Origin: Macrophomina tecta
Lineage: Eukaryota; Ascomycota; Dothideomycetes; Botryosphaeriales; Botryosphaeriaceae
Length of the DNA stretch: 64,000 nt
Reading direction: 5' to 3'
Assembly (NCBI GenBank): GCA_024180945.1
Contig: JAKSGN010000006.1
Span: 3,906,001 to 3,970,000 of the forward strand
The notes under the pieces were generated by a model. That model searched no databases. It was not told the DNA's origin and worked only from the letters and a program-made list of their open reading frames with translations. This document shows, piece by piece, positions 25,073-35,624 of the stretch. How positions within the stretch are numbered: position 1 is the first letter of the stretch; each line of letters starts with the position of its first letter. A program made the translations under genes and the position numbers.

Positions 25073-26190
25073 ATGGCGCGGGAGTTTGTGCCGCTCCATC
25101 CCAGCCCGGCGCAGTACCACCCGCCACCTCTATCCACCGTCGATCCCATTATCCCACGCCAGCGCACCCATGTCGAGCTCCCGGAGCCAAAATCCCCTTT
25201 CTACGACACTGAACGCCCCTACTACCGCGACCAGTGGACGAATATCGACCATGCAGTCGCACAGCAGGAAGTGGATGCGCTCCAGCGCGCCGAGGCGGAG
25301 AAGAAGCAGGCCCAGGAGGAAGAGGAAAAGCATGACGAAGAGAACGAACCAAGGTCCAACGCCGGCTCTACCGGCCCCGCCATCGCCGAAGCGCTAGCGG
25401 GCCTCGACGCGGGCAAGCAGGGCAAACAGCTCATGACCTTCTCCTTCATGACCTTCTTCCCCCGCGGCAAGCCGTACATGACCATCCCCGCCGACACCAA
25501 GGCCGTCCGCTCATCCCCTTTGTCCTCATCTTACCCCAACAACGACCAAGCCACCGTCGCCGCCAAAGTGGTCGACGACCTTATCCATGGCGACGACGAC
25601 GACGGCGACGACGCTGCTGCCGCGGAGAACACCCGCCCGCTGCCCTCCCTACCACCGCTCCTCTCCCCCCTGACAGCGCACTACCTCTCCGACGCCCTCC
25701 TCACTACCATCCACACCCAGACCGGCTACTCCCTGCCCAACGCCCTCGTCATCCCCACCTCCATCCTCCACCTGCCCTGCCCACGCACCGCAAGCCACTC
25801 ACCTGGCGCCATCGGCCAGGCGCGGCTGGCTGATGGCGGTGCACAGGTGGTAGCAGCAGCGCGTATACAAGTGGCGGTGGTGGTAGTGGTGGTGGTGTTG
25901 CCCCTGTTGTCAAGCAGCAGTTACGCCTGCAGCCGCTCGGTGCGCAGAGGCTGGGCTGGCAGCGGCAGCAACAGCAGCTGCCGCCCGCGCGTCCGCCCCT
26001 GGCTGCCGCTATGCCGGTAAATGATCCTGTGTGTGGCACGCTCCCACGCAGTAAGCGCGTGAGATTTGCGGATGAGATGGATTTGCCGCTGCTGAAGTGG
26101 CGGGTGTTATCGGCGTCGGGGGAGTCAGATGGTGGGGAGGCGATGACGGCGGAGAAGGGGAAGGAGGAGGATGAGGAGGGTGAGAAGTAA
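25073..26190 (+). CDS. Hypothetical protein, Pro/acidic-rich with KRVRFAD motif; model incomplete
   Basis: No known domain. From ATG 25073 (MAREFVPLHPSPAQYHPPP) a frame with strong C/G third-position bias runs through a charged region (EAEKKQAQEEEEKHDEENE, likely helical) and a conserved-looking block LMTFSFMTFFPRGKPYMT. Near 25780-25900 the sense appears to move to another frame, which then reads VVKQQLRLQPLGAQRLGWQ, a Gln-rich segment, SKRVRFADEMDLPLLKW and an acidic tail ending at 26190. The first frame alone would stop at 26020. I found no GT-AG pair of normal size and correct phase, so the joint could be a non-standard intron or an indel in the GGT-rich stretch at 25870-25900. KRVRF resembles an RVxF protein-phosphatase-1 docking motif; that is only suggestive. 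Confidence 0.45.
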
Positions 26191-27646
26191 AAGGAGGAGG
26201 AGGAGGAGGAGAAGGAGGGAAGGTGCCTGCAGATTCGCTGTGGATGCAGAGAAGTCCTGGGAAGAAAGGGGCTAAGAAAAGGAAGTGGGCGTGAGTGCGG
26301 GTTCGGATGGGAAGATGATGGCAAACCGGTGCGAGTGCGCGGAGGTGGTGGCGGAGGAGCCGCTTGAGAAGGAGTAGGAGAAGGAGAGATAGGGGGACAA
26401 GCCGTCTGTTTGGGAGGCTTGACGGTAAGGGTGAGTTCTTTTGTAGTTGGCGGGTGTGGTGCTTTCTCGTTCTCCTCTTTGAGGAATTCAACGAGTTACA
26501 GGAGGAGAAGGCCCTGTTTTCCCCAGATTATTATGCTAATCCAATATAGTGACTCTAATCTGTCAGTTGTGCGGTTCTTCGGTGTCTTCACTCACGACTG
26601 CTGTGATCCTCACAACGTTCCGCTTTCAACCACTGGACCTCCGACCACTCGCTGGGATTATCACTCGCCTGCTCCCCTTCTATATGTAACTCACCATCTC
26701 TCGCTCATCTGCTAGCTTCCAGCCAATCCATCCCGCTGCTACCACCGCAATTCAAAATCAATCCACGGCAAATGAACAATGCAGTCCTCTACGTTTCCCC
26801 CCACACCTACCATTGGTGAACACAACATCGCCATAGCAGCGGCACCAACATCTTCGCATCTGTGTGTTTCTTCTGAAGATGAATATATCGATGACATGAG
26901 CACCTATTTCCTCAACAAATCAGCCGCCAACCGTGTATCATCTGCCACCGAACGAATTAATGAGCAGTTCCCTTCACGCTAAACCCCTACGGTAATGAAG
27001 GTAGCGACACCGACCGTTTGCTTGCGCAGCGGTGGGCGCCGCGAGCTGGCGCAATCGCCTATGGACCCGCAGACAAGTATTTTTCAGGTGGCCATCGGGC
27101 AACAGCAACTGGAAAAGAGCAACGGAAGGAGAATGGAAGAATCAGAGACAACGAGGGACTTGGGGTGCGGGATGGGATGAAAGTGAGCAGATGAGGAAGG
27201 ACTGGAGGATCTGGTTTGACATACACCGACATTTGGAAGATATAGCGCCGTATAAAGGGTCGCCATAGCAGAAGATCCGGGTGAGGGCTGGAAATTGGGT
27301 AGGCCGTATGATCTGCTATCGGTGGTTGAGCTTTTGCGTCTCATGGGAGATTCTAGGCGATTAGAATTGTGATGGACTTCTGCTCAGTTCAATGCTTCTA
27401 ATTTAGCGAGAGTGCCGAAAGCCCCCTGATGAATATTATGAGATCGAGACATCTTCAGGAGCAATGCGTACTGATATCGCTTGTGATCGTGTAGAGCGAA
27501 ATTTCCAAGATTCAGTATGGCAGATGCCGGCAAAGAACCCCCCAGCTGGCCCCCGGGAGACCTTGAATACCCACGCGCCCGCTCTTTAATCGCTGGCCAT
27601 TCCCCTCGAACGAGTGCATCTCTACCGGTTCCTTCCGCATAACAGC
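26191..27646. other. Intergenic region between convergent genes
   Basis: About 1.45 kb. It begins with a GGA-rich tract (26192-26217) that continues the acidic coding end, then becomes AT-richer. Small frames at 26779-26982 and 26995-27180 (plus) have no recognisable features and I do not support them as genes. Confidence 0.5.
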
Positions 27647-28717
27647 TTACATTGCTTCTTCATCCAGACGCACGAATCTGATCACACCGGTCTTTGGTAC
27701 ACAGTTGACATACTCAAACCGCGCTTCGCCAGCCTTCAGTACCGACACCTCGTGCCATGTCCTCATCTTCCTCTCCACGCCGAAGGTCTTTGCATGTTTG
27801 ATAGCACCCAAATATATTGCCTTGTGGGATGGGTGCTTCTCTGCCCAAGCCTCCAAGTCTCCTAAGCTACGGAAGAACCCCGCCGCACACGTCTCCCTCG
27901 CAACTCGACAAGACTGTCCGTCATTCCGCACGAATCTCAATCCAAGCGTTCCAGTATCCAGCGGATTTCCCCAAAGATAACGTAGTCCTGTCATGAGTGC
28001 CGGCTCCAGCTTAATTTCGTATGCTTCCGCTTCCTCGGCGTTGCAATTCTCCCAAAACTGCCCGGACCGGATATGCACCATGTTCTCGTAGCTGGTGCCT
28101 ACTAAGCGCCGGCCAACGGATGAAGGAACCGACTGCGGAGGTGCTGTATCATGTTCTGGGGCCTTGGAGAAGAGGTCGTGCCCCGAATCCGGAATGCGAT
28201 CTCGCGCGGCTCCCCAGTACGCAGAGTAGGTATGCTCGACCGTTTCGGTCCCAGCTATTTTGGCATATCCAGGAAGGTAGTCAAGGCCAGAGTAATTCGT
28301 CTCCAGGCGAGACACGGCAGTGGAAAAGCGCTCGCACCAGAGCCCGATTGTGGCGCCATCCGGAGTGAGGGAAGCGTGGATTTGGGAAAGGGATAGCTTG
28401 CGCACGCTGTTTTCGTATGCAGCAGCGTCGACGAAGTAGCATACCCAAATTTCCGATCCAACTTCGTCGTCACCTTCGAGGACAGTAAAGGTCTCGTGAG
28501 CTTCCGGGTGCACATCACTCAACCACTCCAGAAGCAAGTTTTTTGCCTTTGTTGCCGCGGCGTCCGTTGTGGCGTTGGATATATGCTTCTGGACTCCAAC
28601 GTAGATTGTGTATACCCGAGCGACATCCGTTGGCAGTTTCAACTGCCAGCGCGGAATTGGAGGTCTGTAGTTCTTGGGCTGACGTAATGGATACTTCCGG
28701 CTGACTGGACAACTCAT
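27647..28717 (-). CDS. Aldoxime dehydratase (phenylacetaldoxime dehydratase family, heme enzyme)
   Basis: Intronless 356-residue member of the heme-containing dehydratase family (bacterial OxdA/OxdB relatives), which converts aldoximes (R-CH=NOH) to nitriles. Family features visible: the N-terminus YPLRQPKNYRPPIPRW, the substrate-side segment around MVHIRSGQFWENC, the segment FRSLGDLEAWAEKHPSH that should carry the proximal heme His, and the distal block MRTWHEVSVLK with the catalytic His, followed by FEYVNCVPKTG. Length matches fungal members. The ATG at 28717 is the first in frame. A TGACTCA element lies 134 bp upstream. A SnoaL-like gene follows on the same strand 540 bp upstream, but no nitrilase or oxime-forming P450 is in the window. 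The natural substrate is unknown. Confidence 0.93.
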   Translation of the reverse strand: MSCPVSRKYPLRQPKNYRPPIPRWQLKLPTDVARVYTIYVGVQKHISNATTDAAATKAKNLLLEWLSDVHPEAHETFTVLEGDDEVGSEIWVCYFVDAAAYENSVRKLSLSQIHASLTPDGATIGLWCERFSTAVSRLETNYSGLDYLPGYAKIAGTETVEHTYSAYWGAARDRIPDSGHDLFSKAPEHDTAPPQSVPSSVGRRLVGTSYENMVHIRSGQFWENCNAEEAEAYEIKLEPALMTGLRYLWGNPLDTGTLGLRFVRNDGQSCRVARETCAAGFFRSLGDLEAWAEKHPSHKAIYLGAIKHAKTFGVERKMRTWHEVSVLKAGEARFEYVNCVPKTGVIRFVRLDEEAM

Positions 28718-29259
28718 TTCTTCTTGGTGTGAGCCTTGTTAAGATAGCAGAAGCTTCGACTGCCTAGTTCCAGGAGCCCTGATGCTTGGTGGAGACTGGA
28801 TAGTTTCACTGGCCTGATGTAGAAGTTGGAAGTTGTCCTAGAGCGGGGGTTGACTCAATTACAACATACCCGAGGTCCGATATCTGAATTTATCCCCACG
28901 TGGCGTTTCTTGAGCGGCACAAACCTACCATAACACGCTTGTTGGAAAACTCGTAGCTACTCGAGTTCAAGCCGAAACTGCCAATGCTTTTACGTTATGG
29001 ACATTCCCCTCACAATGGCAGTCACATGTTATTCCTTGCATTAGCGGATGGATCGTGGCGTGCAATTGCCAGGGAAGTTTTTGACAAATCGCTCGCTCCC
29101 TTAATAGAGGTCGATCATCCACCCACGCACCATGCAACGCAATTCCACTTGGCCGAACTGTTTCTCTCGCCGGACCGTCCTGCTTGTAGCAACTCTCAAG
29201 GCACGACTTCGACCTCCTTCACTGCCTTCACTGCCTCCCTATCTCCTCCATGCTCTTCC
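28718..29259. other. Intergenic, promoter of aldoxime dehydratase
   Basis: About 540 bp holding the 5' flank of the aldoxime dehydratase and the 3' flank of the SnoaL-like gene. Apart from the TGACTCA site no element is recognised. Confidence 0.5.
28851..28857. promoter_or_regulatory. TGACTCA element (Gcn4/CpcA-type) upstream of aldoxime dehydratase
   Basis: Exact match to the bZIP consensus TGACTCA, 134 bp before the ATG of the aldoxime dehydratase. In fungi this site is bound by the general amino-acid control factor Gcn4/CpcA. A single 7-bp match could be chance. Confidence 0.4.
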
Positions 29260-29703
29260 TCAAAACGGCTCAATTGGCGTCGGCTTCGGCCAAAAGCTCA
29301 AGTGGAACTCACAAATCCTGCCTTCCCTCAATTTGTACACTCCAAAAAACCGGAAAGCCAGACTATCACCCGTCTTGAACTCGTAGAACGGGCTCCCAGG
29401 CGTGTCTTCTCTCGCGACAAAACAAGCGTCTACCTCAGCCATGATATATTCGCCCGTTTGCACGACGGCGCGCGGACGCAGCTCTTCTTTTACTTTCTGG
29501 TGCGCGGCAGCGAACATGGCGAGCACGGCGTCTCGGCCTTGGAGGTGAGCGTATGGTGCTTCAAGGATGACATCTTCAGTGAACTGGAGGTCAAGTTTTA
29601 GTCATTACCCATTCCGAGCGTGGATTCGTTTGCTTACGAAAGCTGCTTTGGCGTTGGAGTCTGCGTTGTTGTTGAAAGCGTCGATGTAGTCTTGGTAGCG
29701 CAT
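29260..29703 (-). CDS. SnoaL-like / NTF2-fold small protein
   Basis: Exons 29703-29638 and 29583-29260 (54-nt intron GTAAGC...CAG) give 129 residues. The pattern fits a SnoaL-like NTF2-fold domain: MRYQDYIDAFNNNADSNAKA, then FFTEDVILEAPYAHLQGRD, then VDACFVAREDTP and a C-terminal FRFFGVYKLREGRICEFHL. Such folds serve as small cyclases, isomerases, hydratases or ligand-binding proteins, so the activity cannot be named. It lies upstream of the aldoxime dehydratase on the same strand, separated by about 540 bp. A TATATA motif near 29804-29809 is about 100 bp upstream of the start. The model is strongly supported by splice phase and continuity of the fold's sequence pattern. Confidence 0.85.
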
Positions 29704-31048
29704 TTTATTTAACTTTATATTTGAGAATGCTGTAACCGTGATTCCGCGCAATTTGAAGGGGTTGAGAAGCGTGTATTAGATGCAGGACGCGGCAGTGGCA
29801 ACGATATATAGAAGCCTGCGCGAGTTGACGGTATCAGGCAACCCAGGACGCAGTAAATGCACTCTAAGGGCTTCATATTTAAAGGTGGCGTTGTAAGTAG
29901 ACGGCAAACGCGCTCAATTGCGGAGTATGATATGTATCAGTGCGGAGGGCCAATCAGGTGCATTTGCGCCGGGGCCTCCGATACGGCCTTCTCCTCACAC
30001 CCGCTCCGGCAAGTGACTCGGTTCATCGTCGTCGAGCCTCGGCAGCGCCGGATCACTTTCGTGTGAAGGGGTGGAGTAGATATGCATGGCTCAGATGTCT
30101 TTCTGTCCCCGCTGTCGATAGATTGCTGAAAATTCTACAGATGATCCCCGCTGCCAAAACTACCGATTCGTGGATTTCTCACGTCTGCTCCTCATGCCCG
30201 GACCCACTGCAGCCAAAAGCCTTGCTCCAGCACAGCGGCAATTTAAATTCGCAAGAAATCGACGTCTTTCTCCGGAACCAGCGATGGCAGGTTGTTTTGC
30301 AGAGAAAGTGAATTTGTGAGAGGCAGCTAAAGTGAAACTTGCAGCATTGTATGACCACTTGGACGGTGCATCCACATCTGCATTTGATTATTGTGACCTT
30401 GAAGGTTTTGGGGAATAGTATAGGGTTGATAATCGAGCGAAGGCCGATAAGAATGTGTTAGAATGTATTAGTCGTGAAAATGCAATAGATGCTTCTCGTT
30501 GATTACTATAGCGATGGTGTTGCGGTGGGATCTTCCTAAACTGTGACTCAGTTCTATACATGCATTCAGATACATTACCTTTGAGGTTACAATCAGTTAC
30601 CTATTCATGCACTGCGACAAAGGGTGGATGTGATGTGGCCGATGACAACTCGTCTTGGTATTGAGTCTCCTTAAGAAATAACTGGCGCGAAGGACCGTAG
30701 TCAAACTACAGATGGGTTCAGGGGCCGGTAGCTGTTCTAGCCTCCTAGGAATAAGAGAACGGCGGTGGAAGCTGAGCTGAGTCGTGAGAAGATGAAAAGT
30801 TGGATTTCATCCAGTGAGGAAGTATATCAATGCAATTCATATAACAAATCTGGACGTGATTGTGATTCGGTGCAGGAGTTCGATTGCTAATTGAGACGGC
30901 GAAGTGGCCGGTCAATTGAAATGTGTCCCTGATATCAAACCACCGCTCGCTGTACACACAAATATACACGTAGGGTGAAGGTTGAGTGACTTACTCGATT
31001 TCCTTCCAAAGCCGCAGTGAGATTACTTCCCTCTTCTTCCACAGGTGC
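29704..31048. other. Intergenic region, moderately AT-rich
   Basis: About 1.35 kb with no gene seen. The part from about 30350 to 30950 is visibly AT-richer. It contains another TGACTCA at 30544-30550 that is not close to any start. Frames present are short and featureless. Confidence 0.5.
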
Positions 31049-32827
31049 CTACTGCAAGAACCCAATTAAAGTGCCCAACATATCTTTGAGCATCAGCTCT
31101 CCCTCGCTCAGATCGTCGCCGCTGATGCCATCCATCTGTTCCTGCAGAGTGGCTTTAACCTCCTTGAGCCCCTCATCCCTATCGGCCAGGAGTTCAACTA
31201 TCCGTTTTCTTGCACCGCCATCCTCAGCCACCAACCATGCCAGTATCACGTCGATAGTCTGCAGGCAGAACAAGCCACCGTCGACACGGCGCAAGAACCA
31301 CTCATCCGCTAGCTCTTCACGCGCCTCAGGTCTGAGCTCAGCCTGCTCACGTTTGATCTGCTGCTCCACAGTTACCACGCGTGACGAGTATTCGCGGCGC
31401 AACTGGACGAGGCGGGAAATTTTATCATAATCCTTCTCGACAAACTTGGCCAAGGTTCTGATGCGACCTGCACTATCACCAGGTAAGCTGCGCAACAGAG
31501 ATGCTAAGATACCAATCAGATGCTCCGTATTTGCGCCATCCTGCTTCTTCATGAACATGCCGAAGACAGTCTTGAGGCCGGCGGCCTCGACAAGACGCTC
31601 ACAGACCGCTGCAGCACCGGTGGGCGGACCGCCCAAGGCATGATCTAAAAGACGTAATGCGCGTGGCTTGGCAAATTTGCTGTCCCGAAGCATGATCAGA
31701 CAGAGCTCAATGCCTTCCGCCTCGACGAATTTCGCCTTGCCGTCAGCTTCGTCAACAAGGCACGTCAAGCAGTCGAAGAGATTTTCAGCGAATTCTTCCT
31801 CGTCGGAGTCCTTTGCTGGATCCCGCTTGCGATAGTATGCAAGTAATTGGAGGAGGGTATCCACGCCATCGTAACTAATGAGAGAAAGGCGATTTGGCAC
31901 CGAAGACTGGACGAGGATGGCGAGATCTTCGGCAGCGTATTGTTTGTTCTGGGAGACGGGAGATTCTCTCTTCTGTGCGCGAGTCAAGAGCCATTTTACA
32001 AGTGTCTCGTCCTTGCCCATTATCTCCGCGGTGGTGGTGTTGGAGGCGAGATTCTCGACAATGCTCAATGAATGATAGACGCCGCTCCGGTCTGCCTCGT
32101 TGCTCTCGTCCAGACGCTCGAGATTCGAGACCATCAGACTGAGCAGGTCTGCCTCCAGCATGGCATTGACAAGCGCATCCCATTGCTCCTGCTCCGCCTG
32201 CACATCCTCGTCGGTCAACTCCGAAATGATCTCGATGGCATCGATAGCAATATCCGTATTCTCGTGTGACAGCAGGCTCACAAGACTACCCGCACATCCC
32301 AGCTTCGCAAATTCTTCGTACAAATCCGGGTGCTCTGAGAGTACGCTCAGCGACTTGATGTCGGCGTCGAGGTCAGCTTCCGAGGCCATGAATTTCTGCG
32401 GATCGTCTTCGAACTTTGCGCGCAGCTCGGCGTTTTTGGAGATCTTCTTCTCGAAGTTGAGGGCCAGTTTGCGCAGCCAGGGCTTGTCAATGGTCTCGGG
32501 CACGAATGGCTGCTCGTCGGCGCGGTCGACGTAGCTCATGGCGGAGGCCGTCTTCTCATCCATGCCGCCGCCAAAGAAGCGACCCTCCTCATCCTCGTCG
32601 CCGAACTCTTGTTCCTCCTCTTCATCCACAGGCGGCGGAGCGGGACCAGCCTCTAGGTCATCCTCGTCCTCGGCGTCTTCAACGGTAGCGCGACCCTTGC
32701 CCTTCGCATCGCCGTTGGGTTGGAGCTTCGCGGACTTGTAGATTTGGGTGGGGTCGGCGATGGGCTCGAGCTTGCGCTTGTTGCTGGGCAGGTGCGGCTT
32801 CTTGAAGAGGTCGTCGATGCTGCTCAT
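31049..32827 (-). CDS. CTNNBL1: Beta-catenin-like protein 1 (CTNNBL1), armadillo-repeat spliceosome factor
   Basis: Intronless 592-residue CTNNBL1 homologue. In animals and fission yeast this armadillo/HEAT-like protein associates with the Prp19/CDC5L complex of the spliceosome. The start at 32827 gives MSSIDDLFKKPHLPSNKRKL; a longer in-frame extension to 32875 would need a TTG start. After a basic, then strongly acidic linker (EEEEQEFGDEDEEGRFFGGG) comes the conserved CTNNBL block FVPETIDKPWLRKLALNFEK, then repeated helical arms (for example DIAIDAIEIISELTDEDV, YHSLSIVENLASNTTTAEIM) and the C-terminal WFLRRVDGGLFCLQTIDVI. It is divergent from the TPR/F-box gene with only 242 bp between the ATGs. 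Confidence 0.95.
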   Translation of the reverse strand: MSSIDDLFKKPHLPSNKRKLEPIADPTQIYKSAKLQPNGDAKGKGRATVEDAEDEDDLEAGPAPPPVDEEEEQEFGDEDEEGRFFGGGMDEKTASAMSYVDRADEQPFVPETIDKPWLRKLALNFEKKISKNAELRAKFEDDPQKFMASEADLDADIKSLSVLSEHPDLYEEFAKLGCAGSLVSLLSHENTDIAIDAIEIISELTDEDVQAEQEQWDALVNAMLEADLLSLMVSNLERLDESNEADRSGVYHSLSIVENLASNTTTAEIMGKDETLVKWLLTRAQKRESPVSQNKQYAAEDLAILVQSSVPNRLSLISYDGVDTLLQLLAYYRKRDPAKDSDEEEFAENLFDCLTCLVDEADGKAKFVEAEGIELCLIMLRDSKFAKPRALRLLDHALGGPPTGAAAVCERLVEAAGLKTVFGMFMKKQDGANTEHLIGILASLLRSLPGDSAGRIRTLAKFVEKDYDKISRLVQLRREYSSRVVTVEQQIKREQAELRPEAREELADEWFLRRVDGGLFCLQTIDVILAWLVAEDGGARKRIVELLADRDEGLKEVKATLQEQMDGISGDDLSEGELMLKDMLGTLIGFLQ

Positions 32828-33069
32828 GGTCGCGGGGGGTTGTGGAGGTGGGTGAATGTTGGGGGAAGGTCGCAAAAGCTTTGGAGCTTGCGTCGGTGTT
32901 TGCGGGAGGCGCTTTGTGCCGACGCCCCCAGCTCAGCTCAGCTCAGCCCTACGCTCGCCCCACACATGCATGACCGCGCGACCAACATCGACGCGTCTCT
33001 CCATCTCCCCGCGTCCCCCGCGTCACCGGCTCGCTTGACCCGCGCCCTTCACCTCGCCCGTGGCTCGTC
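32828..33069. promoter_or_regulatory. Bidirectional promoter between CTNNBL1 and TPR/F-box gene
   Basis: The 242-bp gap between two divergent ATGs must hold both promoters. It includes a short tandem of AGCTC units at about 32930-32945 and a CT-rich stretch before the plus-strand start. No TATA box is evident. Confidence 0.6.
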
Positions 33070-35152
33070 ATGCCGCACACCCAGTCCGCTGCTGAGCTTC
33101 TCGAGCTTGGCAAGGCCTTCTACACCGAGCGGAGATATGAACGGGCTCTCAAGGCATTTATGGAGGTCGGTAAACGCGTCGATTCCATGGACTCTTGTTG
33201 ATTGAAGCAATCAGGCCTTTGGCGCGTCTACGTCCGCGGATGTCAAGTTCCTCGACATGGCTGTTGCATGCTACATTAAGCTCGCAGATCTCCCTTCCGC
33301 GCTGTCCGTGAGCAGGAAAATGACCAAACACGCTGCCAAAGATGCTCGCGGATATCTCCGCATGAGCCAGGTCTTGCAGCTCCAGGAGAAACCCGAGATG
33401 GCTCTCGAAGTCTACAAGCTCGCCCTACGCCGGTGCACCACCGAGGATCCCGAGAAGATTCGCGTATGCGCCGCGCTTGCCTCCTCCAAACTACGGGATG
33501 CTGATGCTGGTAGTTATTGCAAGCAAAACGCGATGAACTGACCGGAAAGCTGTGCAAGCCCAAGTCTCAAGACCCCATTGTTGTTCTTCCCGCCGAAATC
33601 ATGGACATGGTCATGGACTACTTGAACTTCAAGCAGAAAGTGTATGGGCTGCTTCGCGCTTCAAAGAGACGTATAGCATTGCTGACAAGATACATGAGGG
33701 CTTGTCTGAGCGTTTCTAAGCATTGGAACGAATTTCTCTCACACCAGCCATCGCTGTGGTCAGAGCTTGACCTATCACTCGCCCGTAGGCCGGTCCCATC
33801 GTCCTTCGTCCGCAGCTGTATCTATCGCTCAAAGGACAAAAAGTCGAACGGCTTCTTGCTACGCACAGCCAAGTTCAATCGCATGAAAGATTCAGGAATG
33901 GTCACGAAGCTCGTCAGGGCTTGTCGCAATCTCGAGGCTCTGGAGTTCTTGGGCTCAGAGCTCTCTGGATCCTCCGTCAAGGATCCCATTTCCCTCTGCA
34001 GTGGTCTTCGAACGCTCAGACTCGGAAAGGCTGCCGTCATTACGCTGGACAACGTTACCCAGATTCTCAAAGGAAGGCCTACGCTGGTCACTGCCGAATT
34101 CGAGAACATCGAAGCTCGACGGGACGCTACCTGGGACACGGACCTACCGAATCTCCAGACCCTCTCTTTCGGAGCGGGGTGTGTTCAGGAGATCGGAGTC
34201 CATGTGCTGTCTGTGGTCAGTGGAATTCTTGCATCATGTGAAATGGCTACCGCTTACACAACAGATAGCATCAACTCGTCGATCGCATTCCGAACATTCG
34301 CTCTCTGGCCCTCACCGGATGGAAGTACCATATGGGACTTGCAGTAGATGCTAATTTCAGCGGACTCGAACACCTTGAGGCCTTGCATCTCACAAATACC
34401 TTTTTCGCGTGGCAGCCCCGCCTTCCGAAATCCATCAAACATCTAACCTTGACGGCGAGTTGGGGCTGGGGCAGTACGCTCTCCATGCAAAGGATGCTTG
34501 AGATTGACCTCCCAGTCATTGTAGAACTAAACTACATCAACGAAGGTTCAGAGCGAGACAACTCGAGGCGATTCATCCACACGCTACTGCAGAAGACAGA
34601 TGACAGCGCAGCTGGGCAGGATGCCCAACAGCTTGGAAATGGCGAGTCTTTATACCAGCTCGAAAATCGCTCGGTGCGAAAATTTTCCCTCGAGCGTTGC
34701 CCTCTCGGTTCCTCGGGAAAGTTGGTCAAGATCCTCGAGGGCATCCCTCGGCTGCACGGCACCGAAGACTTGACGCTTGTGCAAGCCGAGTTTCAAGACG
34801 AAGTTGTTTTTGCACAAGCGATCATTCGTACGTTTCCCGCTGCGTTTCGTACATTTTTGCGGGTCTAACCCTCGCAACAGAGAACTTCAGAAACCTCAGG
34901 CGTCTCAGCATTCCCAGCTGCAAGATAACGGGCGTCGGGGTGAAGATGCTCATCCAGGAACTGCGCGAATGCCGTCCGTCCGAGGAGAGGTCTACCCAGC
35001 AGCTAATCCGTCGAGGCTTAGAGTACTTGAATCTGGACTGGTGCACAAGCATCTCTCAAGACGCAGTTGAGTGGGCTCGTGCCCAAGGAGTCGAGGTCTC
35101 CTGGAGGACGACTGCTCCAAAACCATCAGGGAAGAAGATTAGATATGCTTGA
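33070..35152 (+). CDS. TPR and F-box protein with leucine-rich repeats (Pof3/Dia2-like)
   Basis: Probable substrate receptor of an SCF ubiquitin ligase. Exons 33070-33165, 33215-33463, 33514-33641, 33699-34215, 34269-34827 and 34881-35152 give 606 residues. The N-terminal TPR region (ELLELGKAFYTERRYERALK, then AVACYIKLADLPSALSVSRK and YLRMSQVLQLQEKPEMALEV) is followed by PEKIRLLQAKRDELTGKL and an F-box, VLPAEIMDMVMDYLNFKQKV joined to ACLSVSKHWNEFLSHQPSLW. Irregular leucine-rich repeats fill the rest (LRRLSIPSCKITGVGVKML). This domain order matches S. pombe Pof3 and yeast Dia2, which act in genome stability and replication. Intron 3 (33642-33698) is 57 nt and stop-free, so an unspliced read is open. 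The 50-nt intron 33464-33513 has donor GTATGC and fixes an apparent frame break. Confidence 0.9.
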
Positions 35153-35624
35153 GGAGATTTGGAGGTCCTTAGGCGGTGGGGCCAAGGGCGTCAGATGTCA
35201 CATGTTGGAAGTGTGCTCTGGATTTGATGAAACGATACCATCTATGGCAGGAATACCAGCATAACCACGAAATTCAAGCTTCCTAGAGCATCACTTATTT
35301 ACGATTAGTTTTGCAGACGCCCCTAAGGGATACTGGCAACGTGTTTCCAATCACAATGGGAACATGGAGTAGCGCTGACAAAACCACCACGTTCCGCACA
35401 TCGTAAAGAAATATCCATTAATGACACATCATTGGAGCGTCTGCGTAAGCTCTTCCCAGCTGCCTGACCAGCTGAGGGCAGAACAGGTCAGAAAATCTTG
35501 TGAGCTGGAGGCGGGCAATTTGAGAGGAGTTGGAGTGAAGAGTTGAAATTTTGTTGGTATCATCGAGTTATTTTCTGCCTGTCGCCCCTGAGTATCATAC
35601 TTCGAAGCGATCAAGATTGCACAA
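35153..35624. other. Intergenic between convergent genes
   Basis: About 470 bp between the 3' ends of the TPR/F-box gene and mitochondrial lysyl-tRNA synthetase. No gene or structured element is seen. Confidence 0.5.

Noticed and set aside
32930..32945. Tandem AGCTC units in the CTNNBL1 promoter
   Set aside because: Only three to four units of five bases; too short to call a functional repeat or array.
33505..33518. A 14-nt GT...AG segment that would join the two frames of the TPR/F-box gene
   Set aside because: Far below any workable intron size. A 50-nt intron at 33464-33513 with GTATGC donor gives the correct frame and better family sequence.
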